This document shows positions 45,390 to 56,217 of a stretch of 64,000 nt of DNA, piece by piece. Numbering within the stretch: the first letter of the stretch is position 1; each line of letters begins with the position of its first letter. A program made the translations under genes and the position numbers. The stretch is from Aphanomyces cochlioides (Eukaryota > Oomycota > Saprolegniomycetes > Saprolegniales > Verrucalvaceae), in assembly GCA_019828595.1 (NCBI GenBank), contig JAHQRK010000009.1:1860001-1924000 (forward strand), read 5' to 3'. The notes under the pieces were generated by a model. That model made no database searches. It saw only the letters and a list, made by a program, of their open reading frames with translations, and was not told the DNA's origin.

Positions 45390-46135
45390 GGCGAAATATC
45401 GGAATCGTCGGAAAAATTGTCGACCCTTTTCGGATAATATTTTTGTGATAGGTATTAAAACCTCAAGTCATAGAGATATTACACATGAAATTGTCGGTGC
45501 TATTTGATTGGTAGTTAAGATAAATTCTACATGTAGTCCGTCATCTAAAAGGGCTCAATTTGAAGCTGAAAATACAAGCCCCATGCAGCTTTTACGATGA
45601 CTCTTAAAGCCTCGTAGTTGATTGTTATCAAAGTGAATATTTAAATAATTCAAATGAATTGTAATAAGCTTCGAAGTACCGGCGCTTGCGTAGGTTTGGA
45701 AATGCTGTACAAATGCCTTCGGAACTTTTGGATCACAAATAAGCGAGTGGGGGTTATCTGAATATATTGTATGTAGGATTGACATGCATTAGTACCTCTA
45801 CATTGCTTTGAAATGTTCGTTATCGTCTTAAACAAGGAGGCATTTTACTGTTTTTGAATCTCAACCTTGCTGATCAAACTTGCATTACGTTTGCAGACAA
45901 ACTTAAGTATTTTAGCTTGAAACTGAGTAATAATAGTGAATCGAGCGCAGTATCTGAAAGCTCTCTTTAGCGCTAGAATTGTAGGACAACATGCTAGTCA
46001 ACACATACACTTTAAGTCTCCCTTTAATTCATTATCGCTTCAATTTACTACTCTTACGGGATGTAAAACACGTCGGAAATGCTCAATATTTGAAAGTAGT
46101 GGCTATGATTCAACTCTCAAAACTGATCCGCTGCC
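45390..46135. other. No gene recognised
   Basis: AT-rich sequence before the decayed pogo copy. No terminal repeat of the pogo B family was found at the expected distance upstream of 46136. Confidence 0.3.
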
Positions 46136-47135
46136 ATGTCTGCTACACATCCCAATGCCTTCAAGCCGCATTCTCGACCCAATATCGCACAAAAGCTCGA
46201 AATTGTGGAGCAAGTGAAGGAATTTGGCCTTAGCGCTGCTATCGCCAACTGCGGCTACTCACGAAGTGCGATCTACCTGTGGTTCTCACGGAAGATAAAG
46301 CTGAACGACTTCCCGGGGTCGAAGACACGACAATGAAACGTTGGTAACAGAGGCACTAAGCCTATAATTCCTGACCCGCATGACCTGGCCATCTTCGTCC
46401 GTGGTCTCCGGCACCAGGAAATGACTGTCACTAGTGATCATATGATCAAATTTCTGCGCATCAACCATAAGGAATGGTTTGAAGACTACATGACAACACG
46501 GAAGTCCGCCTACCAGTCACTCCTGCGTCTCCTCCAACGCTTTGCTGATCGCTATGCCTTCTCTCGATAACGAGTGTGCAAACAAAAGCACACGCAAAAC
46601 GATTTGGCTGAAACCTGGCTCAACTTTGGCCGCTAGTGTCACAACCAATATGGACATATGGACCTACCATGCATCTTCAACGCTGGCGAAACCGTAATTT
46701 ACTATGACATGCGTCCAAATACCATCTGGGCAGTGCGGAGTGACAAGGTTATGTTGCGAATGGCGATAGCCATTCATATTGAATGACAGCCGTTCTGTCA
46801 ATTCGAGCTGATGGATTATAACTCCCAATTATGTTCATCATACGTGGTGCTCATGGTGGATTGACTAAAACGTCCGAGTTCGACGACTAACCTAGTGATC
46901 ATGTCTATGCTATGTAGGGTAAGGCATGCATGCTGTCGTCTGGCGTCGATACTTGCGTGAGGTGCTGTACATGTGCATTGAGAATCCATCGGTCTTGTTG
47001 GTGGACAATTTTGATTCGCATGCGAGCGCCGAGAGCGAGCAAATCATTGGAGATTAGTTGGGATCCGAGCTCTGCTCCTTGCCCCCAACAGCACCTTCTA
47101 CTGCCAGCCGCTTGATGTCTCTATAATAGACCTCT
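46136..47135 (+). pseudogene. pogo/Tigger B-family transposase, heavily decayed
   Basis: The ATG at 46136 opens SATHPNAFKPHSRPNIAQKL and a helix-turn-helix (CGYSRSAIYLWFSRKIKLND), close to the gene of element B. After stops and shifts the similarity continues: DHMIKFLRINHKEWFEDYM, FNAGETVIYYDMRPNTIWAV and LLVDNFDSHASAESEQIIGD, ending near the PLDVS motif. The first catalytic Asp of element B (ADET) is Gly here (AGET), so activity was lost even apart from the stops. No terminal repeats were found. Confidence 0.75.
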
Positions 47136-47599
47136 AACTTTTTGATGGAATGAATAACCAGTCGCTGAGGTTTTCACAAGAAAGGCAGACTACCAGTGAA
47201 ACAGTCGCCAATCGAAGAACACACAACACTCCGACAATGTCATCGGCCCTTCTCTTTGAATGCTGGATGCTTTCCAAAGTGACCGAGGTATTTCTAATCG
47301 TTTTTACTGAGCGAAGTCCAAGTTTGGTCGAAATTAAAGCTAATTGAGTGAGTGAATAAGGGAATTAAATTAATCAAATAGTTCACCTATTGTCAAAAAA
47401 TCATCATATTTTGTAAAAAAACACCTCTTGATAAAAGCAAGATGCAATTACAGACTTGCCGACAATATGTTCTGTAAATTATTCTTCGTATGATGACCAC
47501 CTCATTATTTATTTATCCCATACAAAGAATAGAATAATTTATTCTTTTCTATACAAAAATAGGATAATTTATTCATCCCTTTTAAAATGAAAATTATTT
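47136..47599. other. No gene recognised
   Basis: AT-rich; ATTATTTATTTATCCC-like and ATAATTTATTC motifs recur near 47500-47575. No coding sequence. Confidence 0.3.
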
Positions 47600-49197
47600 T
47601 TAATTTTCCTCATTTTTGGGATTCACAATGTCCTCGATCATGTTGAGGTCCCAGAGTGAGTCGTTGGCGCAAAGAAACATTTGCATCTCGAAGTTGCGAA
47701 GCAGAATACGACCACGTCGATCGCCAAGTGCGTACTTGGCTCGTGAGAAGAACCGCTCACACAGATTTGACGTTGGACACACAAACTCGAGGTTCAAGTA
47801 GCCCTTGGTGTCGTCAGTCTTTCGTCGCTTTGCCTGATCAAAATAGTCCAGCTTCGACAAATTCACGTCGACATCGCTATCGACGTCAACGCGCGTATCG
47901 TCGAGTAGATGTGCAGCACTTGCACACTCAACGCGGCTGAGCGCAGCGACATCGCCGCGTTGGATTTTTGCGACGGCGGATTCAAAGCTTGGACACTGAA
48001 CTAAGCTCCCATTGGCTGATAGTTTGTTATCCGTATCCGGATAATCTTTGATCAAATCGAATACATCTCGAACTTCTTGCATCGTTGTTCGCTCATTTTG
48101 GAGACCCTGTGTGACCTTTTCAAAGCGCTCCAAGGTAGTATATAGTTCAGATAGCTCCTTCTCTTGCTTGTTCGTCAAAAGAACCAAGTCAACATCCAGA
48201 TCTAGCAAAGGACGCAGGAATTCGCGTATTTGAATGTAGCGTCGAACCATTTCGAAAGTTGAGCTCCATCGAGTTGAATTCCGAGTTTTTGACGTCAAAT
48301 GAGTAAATTGTCGAAGTTTAGCAGCAGGAAAATAGTAAGATAGTCTTCGCATCAACTCATTTACAGCGTCCAAAAAGCAGCTCGTGCTTATCCAAGATAA
48401 TCCTCACAGCTAAATTGAATCGGTGACTCGCACACCCAATGATGGGCATGCCACACGAGCGCGCAAAGGCAAGATTCGTGGAGCAGTTGTCACCAATCAA
48501 TGCGACGACATTGGTCCAAGTTTTGCCATACAAGGTCAATAGATAATCGAAGTATTCTTTGTGCCTGGGCAGTTTGAGCGCCAGAATCATTCATAGGAGA
48601 GAAGCCCAGGAGGTAACATTCATATCCGGATGCTTTTCCGGATAAGTTCTTGATTCCGAATACTTTTCCGGATAATTTGGACTTGTCGACAGGACGTGGA
48701 AAAGTTGCAAAAACGGCGACGTAGTGGGTGGATTGAGCAGTCCATCCATCGAAGACGAGCGCGAATTTGTTGGGAAGGAGGGCAGAAAGAGCAATTTCGA
48801 CCCTCTCGGTGAGTTTTCGCATGTATTTTTGGAGCGTGTCACGGTCGATTCCATCAAGTTTTGAGTATTTTCCGATAAGTTTGTCCTCACAAATTGAGAA
48901 AGGATGTAACCCATTCACGATAATATCAATCCAGCCATGAATTTTCTGGGCTTTCGATGTCGCCCAGAACTTGTCCAGTGTCTGTTTGTTGTGAGACTTA
49001 TCTCGGCCTAGATGGACATATTCGTTGTGTTTGCTGTAGATATTCGAACATAAATTCGTGTAACCAGAGCCAGTCATCGTGATTTCAAGGTTGCACGCAC
49101 GGCATTTCCATGTGTTTTTGGTGTTCTTGACGCGGACAAAGTAGTTAACGGCAAGATCTCTGCCGCTGAGCAAGTCAGGTGAATGTAAGGCATTCAT
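47600..49197 (-). pseudogene. hAT transposase, nearly full length, two frameshifts
   Basis: From the ATG at 49197 the protein has a BED-type finger (KCRACNLEITMTGSGYTNLC, then H-x3-H), KIHGWIDIIVNGLHPFSICE, ALVFDGWTAQSTHYVAVFAT with the first Asp, and the LLGFSPM motif. A frameshift near 48585 leads to VVALIGDNCSTNLAFARSCG (second Asp) and IGCASHRFNLAVRIIL. A second frameshift in a T run near 48370 leads to NSTRWSSTFEMVRRYIQIRE and the C-terminal hAT dimerisation segment (FVCPTSNLCERFFSRAKYAL, LLRNFEMQMFLCANDSLWD). Total span corresponds to about 530 residues, close to the family's usual length. Both breaks are single-base type, so inactivation may be recent. Confidence 0.8.
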
Positions 49198-49705
49198 TGA
49201 TCGTTAGTTGAGATGAGCAAAAGCAAAAATGATTCAATGTACAATTCGCACTGTTCTGGAGTTACAATGAAATGCAATGCAAAGTAGAAGAAGATCTGCT
49301 GAAACGGTGATGTGCTGTCAAGTTTCGCGACCCTTCGAGTGATCTGAAGGGCCAACCGCAAATAATATTGGTGCCTTTGGCAAAATAATTTGCATACATA
49401 TTTCAAGAGTAAAAGTAAAATAATAATACATTCTGCCCGTCATAGCTGATGTTCGGCATGGTATACGCTCAGCCAGATAATGTCGAAGGACGAGAAGCAA
49501 CACCAACTTGACTTCATCACGCGACAGGACCATTGAAAGGACGGCAATTCACCAAATGAAAGTCCTAATTTCGTATCCGTCATTGACTATTATCCGGTAT
49601 AAGTATACGCCTTCAAACCAAATGCTAACTGCCCAAAGCATGTGAAAACCGTCGACCTTTATTCCGTCGAACTCGCTTCAGTGGAATCCAGTTGTCTGCT
49701 TTAAA
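49198..49705. other. No gene recognised
   Basis: Sequence upstream of the hAT gene and left of the Harbinger element. Short frames only. Confidence 0.3.
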
Positions 49706-49862
49706 GTAGATTTCGCAAGTCGAGTTTCCGTTCCGTTTGCGAAATTTTTTGCCGGAATGGGAAATTGCCACTTGAGCAGTTTAACATTTCGCATTTGCAC
49801 TTCCCGTTTACTTATCCGTAATCCGGTTAAACAAGACTTTTCGTCGTACCATTCATTTGCTC

Positions 49863-51066
49863 ATGGACATCGAGTGCCTATACGCCATCTCCCGCTTCAC
49901 AAGGAAGCTATCCCTCCACAACAAACGGAAATGGATACAGGCATACATATACTACATTAAGTATGTGCATTCTATCGATAGGCCTGTTATACCCGACGTA
50001 CGCTTCTGCCTAACTCAAATATCCAACGCCGACGCCATCATACAATTTCGATTTACCACATGCGAAATCCAAGCTCTCGCGTGCTCTCTGAGACTCCCAA
50101 GCATTGTAATCACTCCTCAGAGAGACAAATGCCATCGTGAAGAGGGCCTTTGTATTGTTCTGGGACGATTATCGAACCCTCTTCAAAATTCCATGACATG
50201 ATCAGCACATTTGGTCGCTCAAGAGAACAGGTACTCAATCTCCCTGTGATATTTCTTAATCTCACGTGTTTCTAGTTGTGTAGGATATTTAATTACATTA
50301 TTCGACTCTTGTTTTATGAGTGGGCCGAGCGCCTTTACTGCCCTCACGACATCGTCGAAAAACGAATTCAGACGTATGCCGCGGCCATACGCAGGAAGGG
50401 ATCACAAGTGTCAAATGTCTTCGCATTTCCCGACGTCACGAAATTTGAAACTTGCCGGATCACCCCGAAGCTATCGTTCACTTGTGAAAACGGGCGAAGG
50501 CCAAATTTGCAACGATTGATATACAGTGGTCACAAGAGGCGACACTGTTTAAACTACCAAGCCCTCACTGCTCCAGATGGTCTCTGCATTCATTTCTGGG
50601 GAGCTATTGCCGGCAGTTGCCATGACACAACTATGCTGCGTGAGAGCAAACTGCTCGAGTACTTCAGTCAACACGCAAATATATTTAACGGTAATATACA
50701 TCTTCGTCATTTATTTCATCTAGTTTACATATAGGCTATTGCATATACCGAGACCCTGCATACGGCATGAGTCAGTGGATCATGTCTGGTTTTAAGGGTG
50801 CCCAGTTAACCTGTGAGCAGAGGCTGTTCAATGCATCAATGAGCAAAGTGAGAACAAGTGTCGAGTGGAATTTTCAGTTGCTGAAAAATTGTGGTTCGTT
50901 TTGTACATTCAAGGATCAGCAAAAGATAATGCTCAGTGCGGTTGCCATGAACGTTACAGTGGCAATGCTCTTGACGAATTGTCATTGCTGCATTCGCAAC
51001 GGCAACAAGATATCATCCTTCTTCGACTTATATCCACCTTCTCTCAGCGAGTACTTGAAGAAGTAA
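49863..51066 (+). pseudogene. PIF/Harbinger transposase no. 3, DDE triad retained
   Basis: From the ATG at 49863 the frame encodes DIECLYAISRFTRKLSLHNK, then RPVIPDVRFCLTQISNADAI and FRFTTCEIQALACSLRLPS. A break near 50200-50280 leads to ERLYCPHDIVEKRIQTYAAA, VFAFPDVTKFETCR (first Asp), YSGHKRRHCLNYQALTAPDG and GSCHDTTMLRESKLLEYF (second Asp). A 41-bp intron near 50692-50732 joins to YCIYRDPAYGMSQWIMSGFK, SKVRTSVEWNFQLLKN (Glu) and the end at 51066. The first Asp motif, usually IDGT, reads PDVT. The break after 50200 means the copy is probably inactive. Confidence 0.7.
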
Positions 51067-51227
51067 TCTGTATCTTAATTGCTCATATTTTCATGAATCT
51101 TTCTTCTTTCCTTTTTAAAAATAATTTAAAACATACATTAAATCTTATATACTATAAAAAGTATAGTGAATTTATATAGCAGATTAAAATATATTTCAAA
51201 AATAGTCTTATAAATGAAACTTGTCTA

Positions 51228-51956
51228 TTAGAGATCAAGAGATCTCTTATCAAGTTGAAGTTTAGCGTGCATGATGGCGTGTTCCAAGCGCAACATCTCA
51301 ATACGATCTTTACGTTCGGCAACACGATCTTGACGCTCTTGCTCCTTGAGCTCAATCTCCTTGTCAAACTTAAATTTTTCAAAGTCAAGATGACTCTTCA
51401 TGTCGTCCTTCATTGCTTGAAGGAATGAGTCGATTTCCTAAGGAGATGCATAAATTTTAGAGATAGATTGCTCACGAGTACCTTTTTCTTTGAGAACGTT
51501 GGAGTTTCGTCGCTTGATCCGGACGATTCGTGCTTACGCTTGCCCATAGTCTCCATGGCAGTCTCGCGAATCAACTTCAAGTCTTGTTGGCGCGCAAGGT
51601 TTTCCGCGGCGGCGGCTTTTTCTGTGTCTTGGCTTTTCTTGTGGCTTGAAACAACGCCGACAGCTCGTCGAGCAGCATGACAGTCTCGCATTCGTCTTCT
51701 GCAATGCCACTGAGCGGCTGGATGTGGCTGTGAACTCCTCGTGCTTCTCAAGGAGCTCCAAAAACCGATTTTGGCACTTGCGTCCGTCAACGTCTTGACG
51801 CGTAAAACCGTCGCAAGTCTTCAAGGCGTCAGCGACGCGGCTCCATGCACGCCCAAGCTTCCCAAACTTGGCTTGGAAGGGTACGTCCGCGCTGACTTGA
51901 CGTAGTAATAGTACGTCGTCGTCTTCAGACCACCGCGTTCTTGTTGTCTTGTTCAT
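51228..51956 (-). pseudogene. Harbinger accessory gene no. 3, Myb/SANT-like
   Basis: The ATG at 51956 starts NKTTRTRWSEDDDVLLLRQV, a SANT/Myb-like domain with GRAWSRVADAL and VDGRKCQNRFLELLEKHEEF. A shift near 51715 leads to GIAEDECETVMLLDELSALF, and another near 51620 to RQQDLKLIRETAMETMGKRK and SSDETPTFSKKK. A 44-bp intron then joins to EIDSFLQAMKDDMKSHLDFE and a coiled coil (RVAERKDRIEMLRLEHAIMH). The decayed gene at 491-1510 is a relative. Such proteins carry the transposase to the element ends and nucleus in studied Harbingers; that role here is inferred. Confidence 0.65.
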
Positions 51957-52160
51957 GAACGGAGAATGGTGAATCAAAGCCAAAGTCTGCATCAACCTAT
52001 ATTCATTTATGGAGTTTATTTTAACGGGAACCATCCGTTAACGATTTTGACGCCAAATCGCATAAATTGTTGTAGGGTTTCCGCTAACAATATCCATTTA
52101 CACAGGTTATCCGGATATTCGGGAATGGGAACGCGAACTCCAAGTTGCGAAATCTCCTTA

Positions 52161-52439
52161 TTGAGTTATGTTTATGGTGGACGCGAGGCACGACATGATC
52201 CATTTGGCATGATCCATTTGGTCGAGGGCATCAAGCACATAACAAGCTATTAGTCGTCTAGTCACAGTCTCTCTATATCGAGCTTGAGTTGTCGCCTGAA
52301 GCTTCAGATGAGTAAGCCTAACATGAGTAGAAGGTGCATATGCATTGCAGTGCCGCTCTGACCGGCTCGTGAACACCATTCATACGCTCAAAACACAAGA
52401 TCGATGACATAAACATTATGATTGGTCAATATAAAGAAA
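52161..52439. other. No gene recognised
   Basis: Non-coding, with no recognised repeats. Confidence 0.3.
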
Positions 52440-52640
52440 TGTTCTAGATGTATGATTGGTCAATGAATCGTACGAATTTTGGTCCTACAATTTGTCAAAA
52501 ATTTCAGTCAAAATGAATTTCATACTTTAAACAAATTAATGTGTGAAGATTTTTATTCGAAAAAATGGAAAATATCGTTCATCAAAATATCAAATGTAGC
52601 TCCTACATTTTCCTACTTATTGAAATAACTAACATTTTCG
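52440..52640. repeat. Dispersed non-coding repeat (copy 2)
   Basis: Reverse-complement relative of 33340-33510, including ATTTGATATTTTGATGAACG and TTGACCAATCATACAT when read on the minus strand. Non-coding. Confidence 0.6.
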
Positions 52641-52689
52641 AATAAATAAATAACCTTTTAAAATTGATATTATCATCTTTATCGATCTG

Positions 52690-52805
52690 CCAAAATATAA
52701 ATTTTGCGGTCGAAAATAAATATCAGAGATATAGTTTCCAAATTGGCTATTTCTGAATAAATATTCGAGATATATTTAACTCTGGTCATCATACTAATTT
52801 TAAGC
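52690..52805. repeat. Dispersed repeat, partner of 44.4 kb
   Basis: Inverted partner of 44410-44540. Here it lies directly next to the 276-bp repeat at 52807, while at 44-45 kb the two are about 570 bp apart in the opposite relative orientation. Confidence 0.55.
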
Positions 52806-52806
52806 T

Positions 52807-53082
52807 AATACAAACACTCGTTGTCATCACTCCTGCCAAGGTCAAGACTGTCATGCTCCATGATGAGAGCCATCTCGACTGCTAGAGCGGTCATTACAAA
52901 GTTTACATGTCTTGTGATGCCTGATTTAAGCTTGAAAACAAGATTTTCGGTGTCCAATTGTGAAAGAAAAATGAAAAAACAGAATATTTTATCTTGGTCA
53001 TAAAACGACCAAAAATGAACTATGACCGCAGTCATGACCGAGAAAACTCCATATAGTTCCGAAAAATATATCTGCAAAATAT
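52807..53082. repeat. 276-bp dispersed repeat (copy 2)
   Basis: Near-identical to 45114-45389. Its right end meets the truncated pogo B end at about 53080. Confidence 0.85.
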
Positions 53083-53187
53083 TTTTCAACAGTCAGTGTC
53101 ACATGTTTCGATTGGACATGTCGATGTCATGTCATCGCCAATCATGAAACAGAAGTCATCTACTATTCAGCGTCGTTCCCTGTATTG
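53078..53187. mobile_element. Solo end of a pogo/Tigger B-family element
   Basis: The right edge (TTCAGCGTCGTTCCCTG followed by TA) is the terminal inverted repeat of element B. Read on the minus strand, the next about 100 bp match the subterminal sequence of element B at 4800-4860 (TTGTCCAAT(T/C)GAAACATGTG, then CTGTTGAAAAATA). The other end is missing; the copy was truncated at about 53080. Confidence 0.75.
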
Positions 53188-54573
53188 CTCTTCAACACTT
53201 CCAGAGCTGAAATCGGAATGACCACTCCCATTTTGGCTATCTCCCCAACATTTTGAGCTTGCCTGGAGAACGCACCATGATAGCCACACCTTATGGCCCT
53301 CTTGCCGAGTTGGAAGCCACCTGGTGTGCTGAAGCGGCGTGGAATTTCGGGTGAAAAGCATGAAAGATGAATAATTATCGTACAAACTTATATCCTGGTT
53401 ATAGTAATATATCATTATACAGAGTACCTCTCTACAAGTCATCCCTCGAGATCGTCACCCAAAAATCTATTTCTTTTCTAAATTCGATGGCAGATATCAT
53501 TTTTTAAAGACCAATATTAAGAATTTATGACCAATGAAAGAAATCATAAGGATTTATGACCAATGTAATCTAATGAAAAATATTTCGAGCCAATCATAAC
53601 TATTTGTACATAGGTTGTGGAAAAAGTGTGTTTTCGATTTGTACACAGTAATGTGGAACAGAGGAGTACAGGTCGTCCCCTCGAGATAATCACACTCAAT
53701 TTTGAACAGGTTTTGAATAAATTTATAGAGTTACTAATTTATAAAGTTCAATAAAGAAAAATTAATTACTTCAGTATTTGATTTTTAACTGTAAATGCAT
53801 TTGTATTTAAGCTGATTGCAAAATTAATTACTTCAGTATTTGATTTTTAACTGTAAACTCATTTGTATTGAAGCTGATTGCTTTCAAATATTGCAATTAA
53901 ATGAATCATTTAATGCATACATTCTTTCATCAAGAATACCTGTGTGACGCCAGCAGTTGACTATTGTTGAATTAGCCACCTCTTGCCATGCAGTTTCGGC
54001 CCATTTCATCGCTTCCAAAAAGTCCACCTCGAAGAGGATGACTGTTGTACTCTTCTTGGATTAATCTCTTCTGTGTTATCGTTATTCTCTGTCTTCGCGC
54101 CATGACACTCCAATCGATTCGATTAAAGATTTGAATTTCAAGTCGCGCCGTCTCCGACCCTCAAAAATAATATTATCGAAGTATAAATAAGCAAATAGAG
54201 TATATTTAGTTTGAAGGGTCGATGTAAAGTGATTTGTACACAGTAATGTGGAACAGAGGAAGTATATAGGTTCCATTGGAAATTTATATTCTCTAACTGT
54301 CTGATATTAATTTAGAGAGGTCTGCTGGCTCTGTGCACAGGAAAGCCACGCGACGCCGCGAGCATCTGTCGAGAGGAGCTTTGAGGGCAAGAAGTTCTCA
54401 AAGCGTAGTTTGACGTCTTTATTACTGCTAGCATTCATCGCTCAGCGATCACAAATGAACACTGCGATCAACTGAACTACGTTTTCTCCTCGATTTTTAA
54501 AGTATTCCTCGACGCCACCGTTCATCTTCCACGACCCAATGGCAATATATCAAAGTTTAGCGGCGGCGCCAAC
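53188..54573. other. Non-coding, AT-rich border with short repeats
   Basis: No gene recognised. TCCCTCGAGAT(C/A) motifs recur near 53440 and 53680. GTACACAGTAATGTGGAACA with AGAGGA occurs at 53641 and 54236 and could be ends of MITEs related to the one at 15496. From about 54300 the base composition becomes richer in GC, towards the gene block. Confidence 0.4.
53760..53883. repeat. 62-bp tandem duplication
   Basis: Two adjacent copies of an AT-rich unit beginning AATTAATTACTTCAGTATTT (53760-53821 and 53822-53883) with few differences. Confidence 0.85.
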
Positions 54574-55110
54574 TCAAGCGCTTGACACATTTGCCGAGAT
54601 TGACTTGTAATCTTGGGTAGTTGGCTCGGCGGCAAGGCTGGTCGTGGCTTCGTCTGGTTTTTTCAAAAGGTTCTGGATGTACTCGATGGGATCTTGGTCG
54701 ACTGTGATATGCGTGCTTGTAAATCCATCAGGATAGCGGAGACCATAGCCGAGCGATCGTTCCCAGCCAAGATGCGACGCCCAAATGACCGTCGCGTGGA
54801 GGATCCAAACGTGGTCTGGCAGCAGCAAATACGTCGTAAGCAGAAGCGTCGGCCCGACAAATGTGTGGGAAACATTGTACACCATGCAGCCCAGAGCAGG
54901 ACCAAAGGCGTACCCGACGGACAAGAGATCTCCAGCAAAGAAGCCACCCACGAAGATCCACCAATTCCCTTGGAGGTAGTTGTACGCCACCAAGCAAGCG
55001 ATCAAGATAGCCAGGCCTTCGAGCTGGAGCAGGACGCGGACCATGCCACGAGCATGCGGAGCCAACGCGGCCTCCATTCCACGCGACGACACGGCGGCGG
55101 GATCTTCCAT
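54574..55110 (-). CDS. DUF4260 family membrane protein
   Basis: Uninterrupted frame of 178 codons from an ATG at 55110. The central part shows the DUF4260 pattern: LLQLEGLAILIACLVAYNYL, NWWIFVGGFFAGDLLSVGYA, FGPALGCMVYNVSHTFVGPT, then HATVIWASHLGWERSLGYGL. Four hydrophobic segments at about residues 27-46, 49-68, 72-100 and 101-115 predict an integral membrane protein. The family is widespread in bacteria and scattered eukaryotes; no biochemical function is established. The polar C-terminal about 40 residues are not part of the domain. It is the first clearly intact host gene at the right of the transposon-rich region. Confidence 0.85.
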   Translation of the reverse strand: MEDPAAVSSRGMEAALAPHARGMVRVLLQLEGLAILIACLVAYNYLQGNWWIFVGGFFAGDLLSVGYAFGPALGCMVYNVSHTFVGPTLLLTTYLLLPDHVWILHATVIWASHLGWERSLGYGLRYPDGFTSTHITVDQDPIEYIQNLLKKPDEATTSLAAEPTTQDYKSISANVSSA

Positions 55111-55690
55111 GCGACCAGACAGACGTCAAACTCGCTTTAGTTGATGCCAAATTTGGTTGGCCAACTCCAACTTCAAGTGCCGAGAGCCTTAAAACGTCGT
55201 GCGTTTTATATGGCGACTCCCAAGGCGAATCGTGCTACAAGGGCGTTCTTGAGCCTTTGGCCTGCGACCAAAGCATGGCCGAGACGCGAGGAATGTCCAT
55301 GCGATCGCCGCCGAGTGACTCGCTGGAAGACACATTTGGACTTGCAGTTTCTCGAGGTGGTCATTTTAACGCCACCTAATACGTATAACGTCGAGAGTGA
55401 TGTCACGTCGACTCCGTTTTGCAAACACAGGTTGGTCTTTCAGCCTCTTGCCCCCGAGACTGTTCTCCGCAATGTACTCGACCAAGACCGTCGCAACTAC
55501 GTCTGCGATTTTGCATGCAACATTTCTCAATGCGCGTTTGACGACTGTGCATTTGAAGCCACGCCGCGTCGTTGGAGTTCCCCCTCGTCCCCAAAGCCCC
55601 CCCGCGACCCCCAGAGCATCCCTTGAGCATCAACACGACGCCAGCCCCATGACTGTCTCCATTCTTGTCAATCTTGCTCAAGTCATTGGG
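55111..55690. other. No firm gene call
   Basis: Both strands carry GC-rich open frames of about 90-160 codons, but none has a recognised domain or a clear advantage. A minus-strand frame at 55403-55681 begins only at a TTG codon. Confidence 0.3.
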
Positions 55691-56217
55691 CTCAGAATAG
55701 CCGCCACCTCATGGCGACGGTCAAGCCGAGGCGAGTGCGGACACTGTCGGGGACTTGCTTGATCGAATTGTTGTTGAGAACGAGGTTCAGTCGTGGCTTG
55801 GCCGTCGCCAAGTCGATGGGAAAGACGGAAATGTTGTTGGATTCAAGGTAGACCCAGTACAAATTCGAAAGGTCTGCATTGCAAGGTGGAGCTCACGTCA
55901 TACCAGCGCAGTTGATGGGCTACCGACGACGGCAGTGATTCACTCGTTCTTTTGGCACTCGCGTCCATCGTGGCGCTGGTGAAAGAGAGTGCACAAGGCT
56001 CAGCCAGCGTAGCCATCGACTAGAAGATGCGGGGGACGACGAGGGCCACACCGTGGAACTCAGCATTGACGTCGTATTTCCAGCTCACGACGATTGAGAA
56101 ACCTCGAGCTGTGTCGATGACTTTAGAGCTACAACGACGGCGTGCAACTTCCTCGAGGGCTTTCTTCGTGAGCGGTACGCGTCTTGACGATTCCCATGAG
56201 ATTCCCTCGTAATTCAA
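55690..56217 (-). pseudogene. Leucine-rich-repeat remnant and unrecognised upstream frame
   Basis: On the minus strand at about 55906-55710 the sequence reads NLYWVYLESNNISVFPIDLA, then RLNLVLNNNSIKQVPDSV, two leucine-rich repeats of the plant-like receptor type common in oomycete kinases and receptors. The frame ends at a stop and no kinase domain follows. Further upstream, 56217-56020 gives an open frame with ARGFSIVVSWKYDVNAEFHG; its family was not recognised. Whether the two belong to one gene with introns is unclear. Confidence 0.35.

Larger units (their letters stand above)
49706..52157. mobile_element. PIF/Harbinger element no. 3, two genes
   Basis: Imperfect inverted repeats of about 28 bp (left GTAGATTTCGCAAGTCGAGT; right, read inward, GGAGATTTCGCAACTTGGAG) bracket a plus-strand transposase and a convergent minus-strand Myb/SANT gene, the standard two-gene Harbinger layout. 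TTA lies just outside the right end (52158-52160) and TTA also lies at 49701-49703, two bases before the left repeat, so a TTA duplication is likely but not exact. Confidence 0.65.

Noticed and set aside
54613..55140. Long plus-strand open frame
   Set aside because: It is antisense to the DUF4260 gene, whose protein pattern is clear; GC-rich coding sequence often leaves the other strand open.
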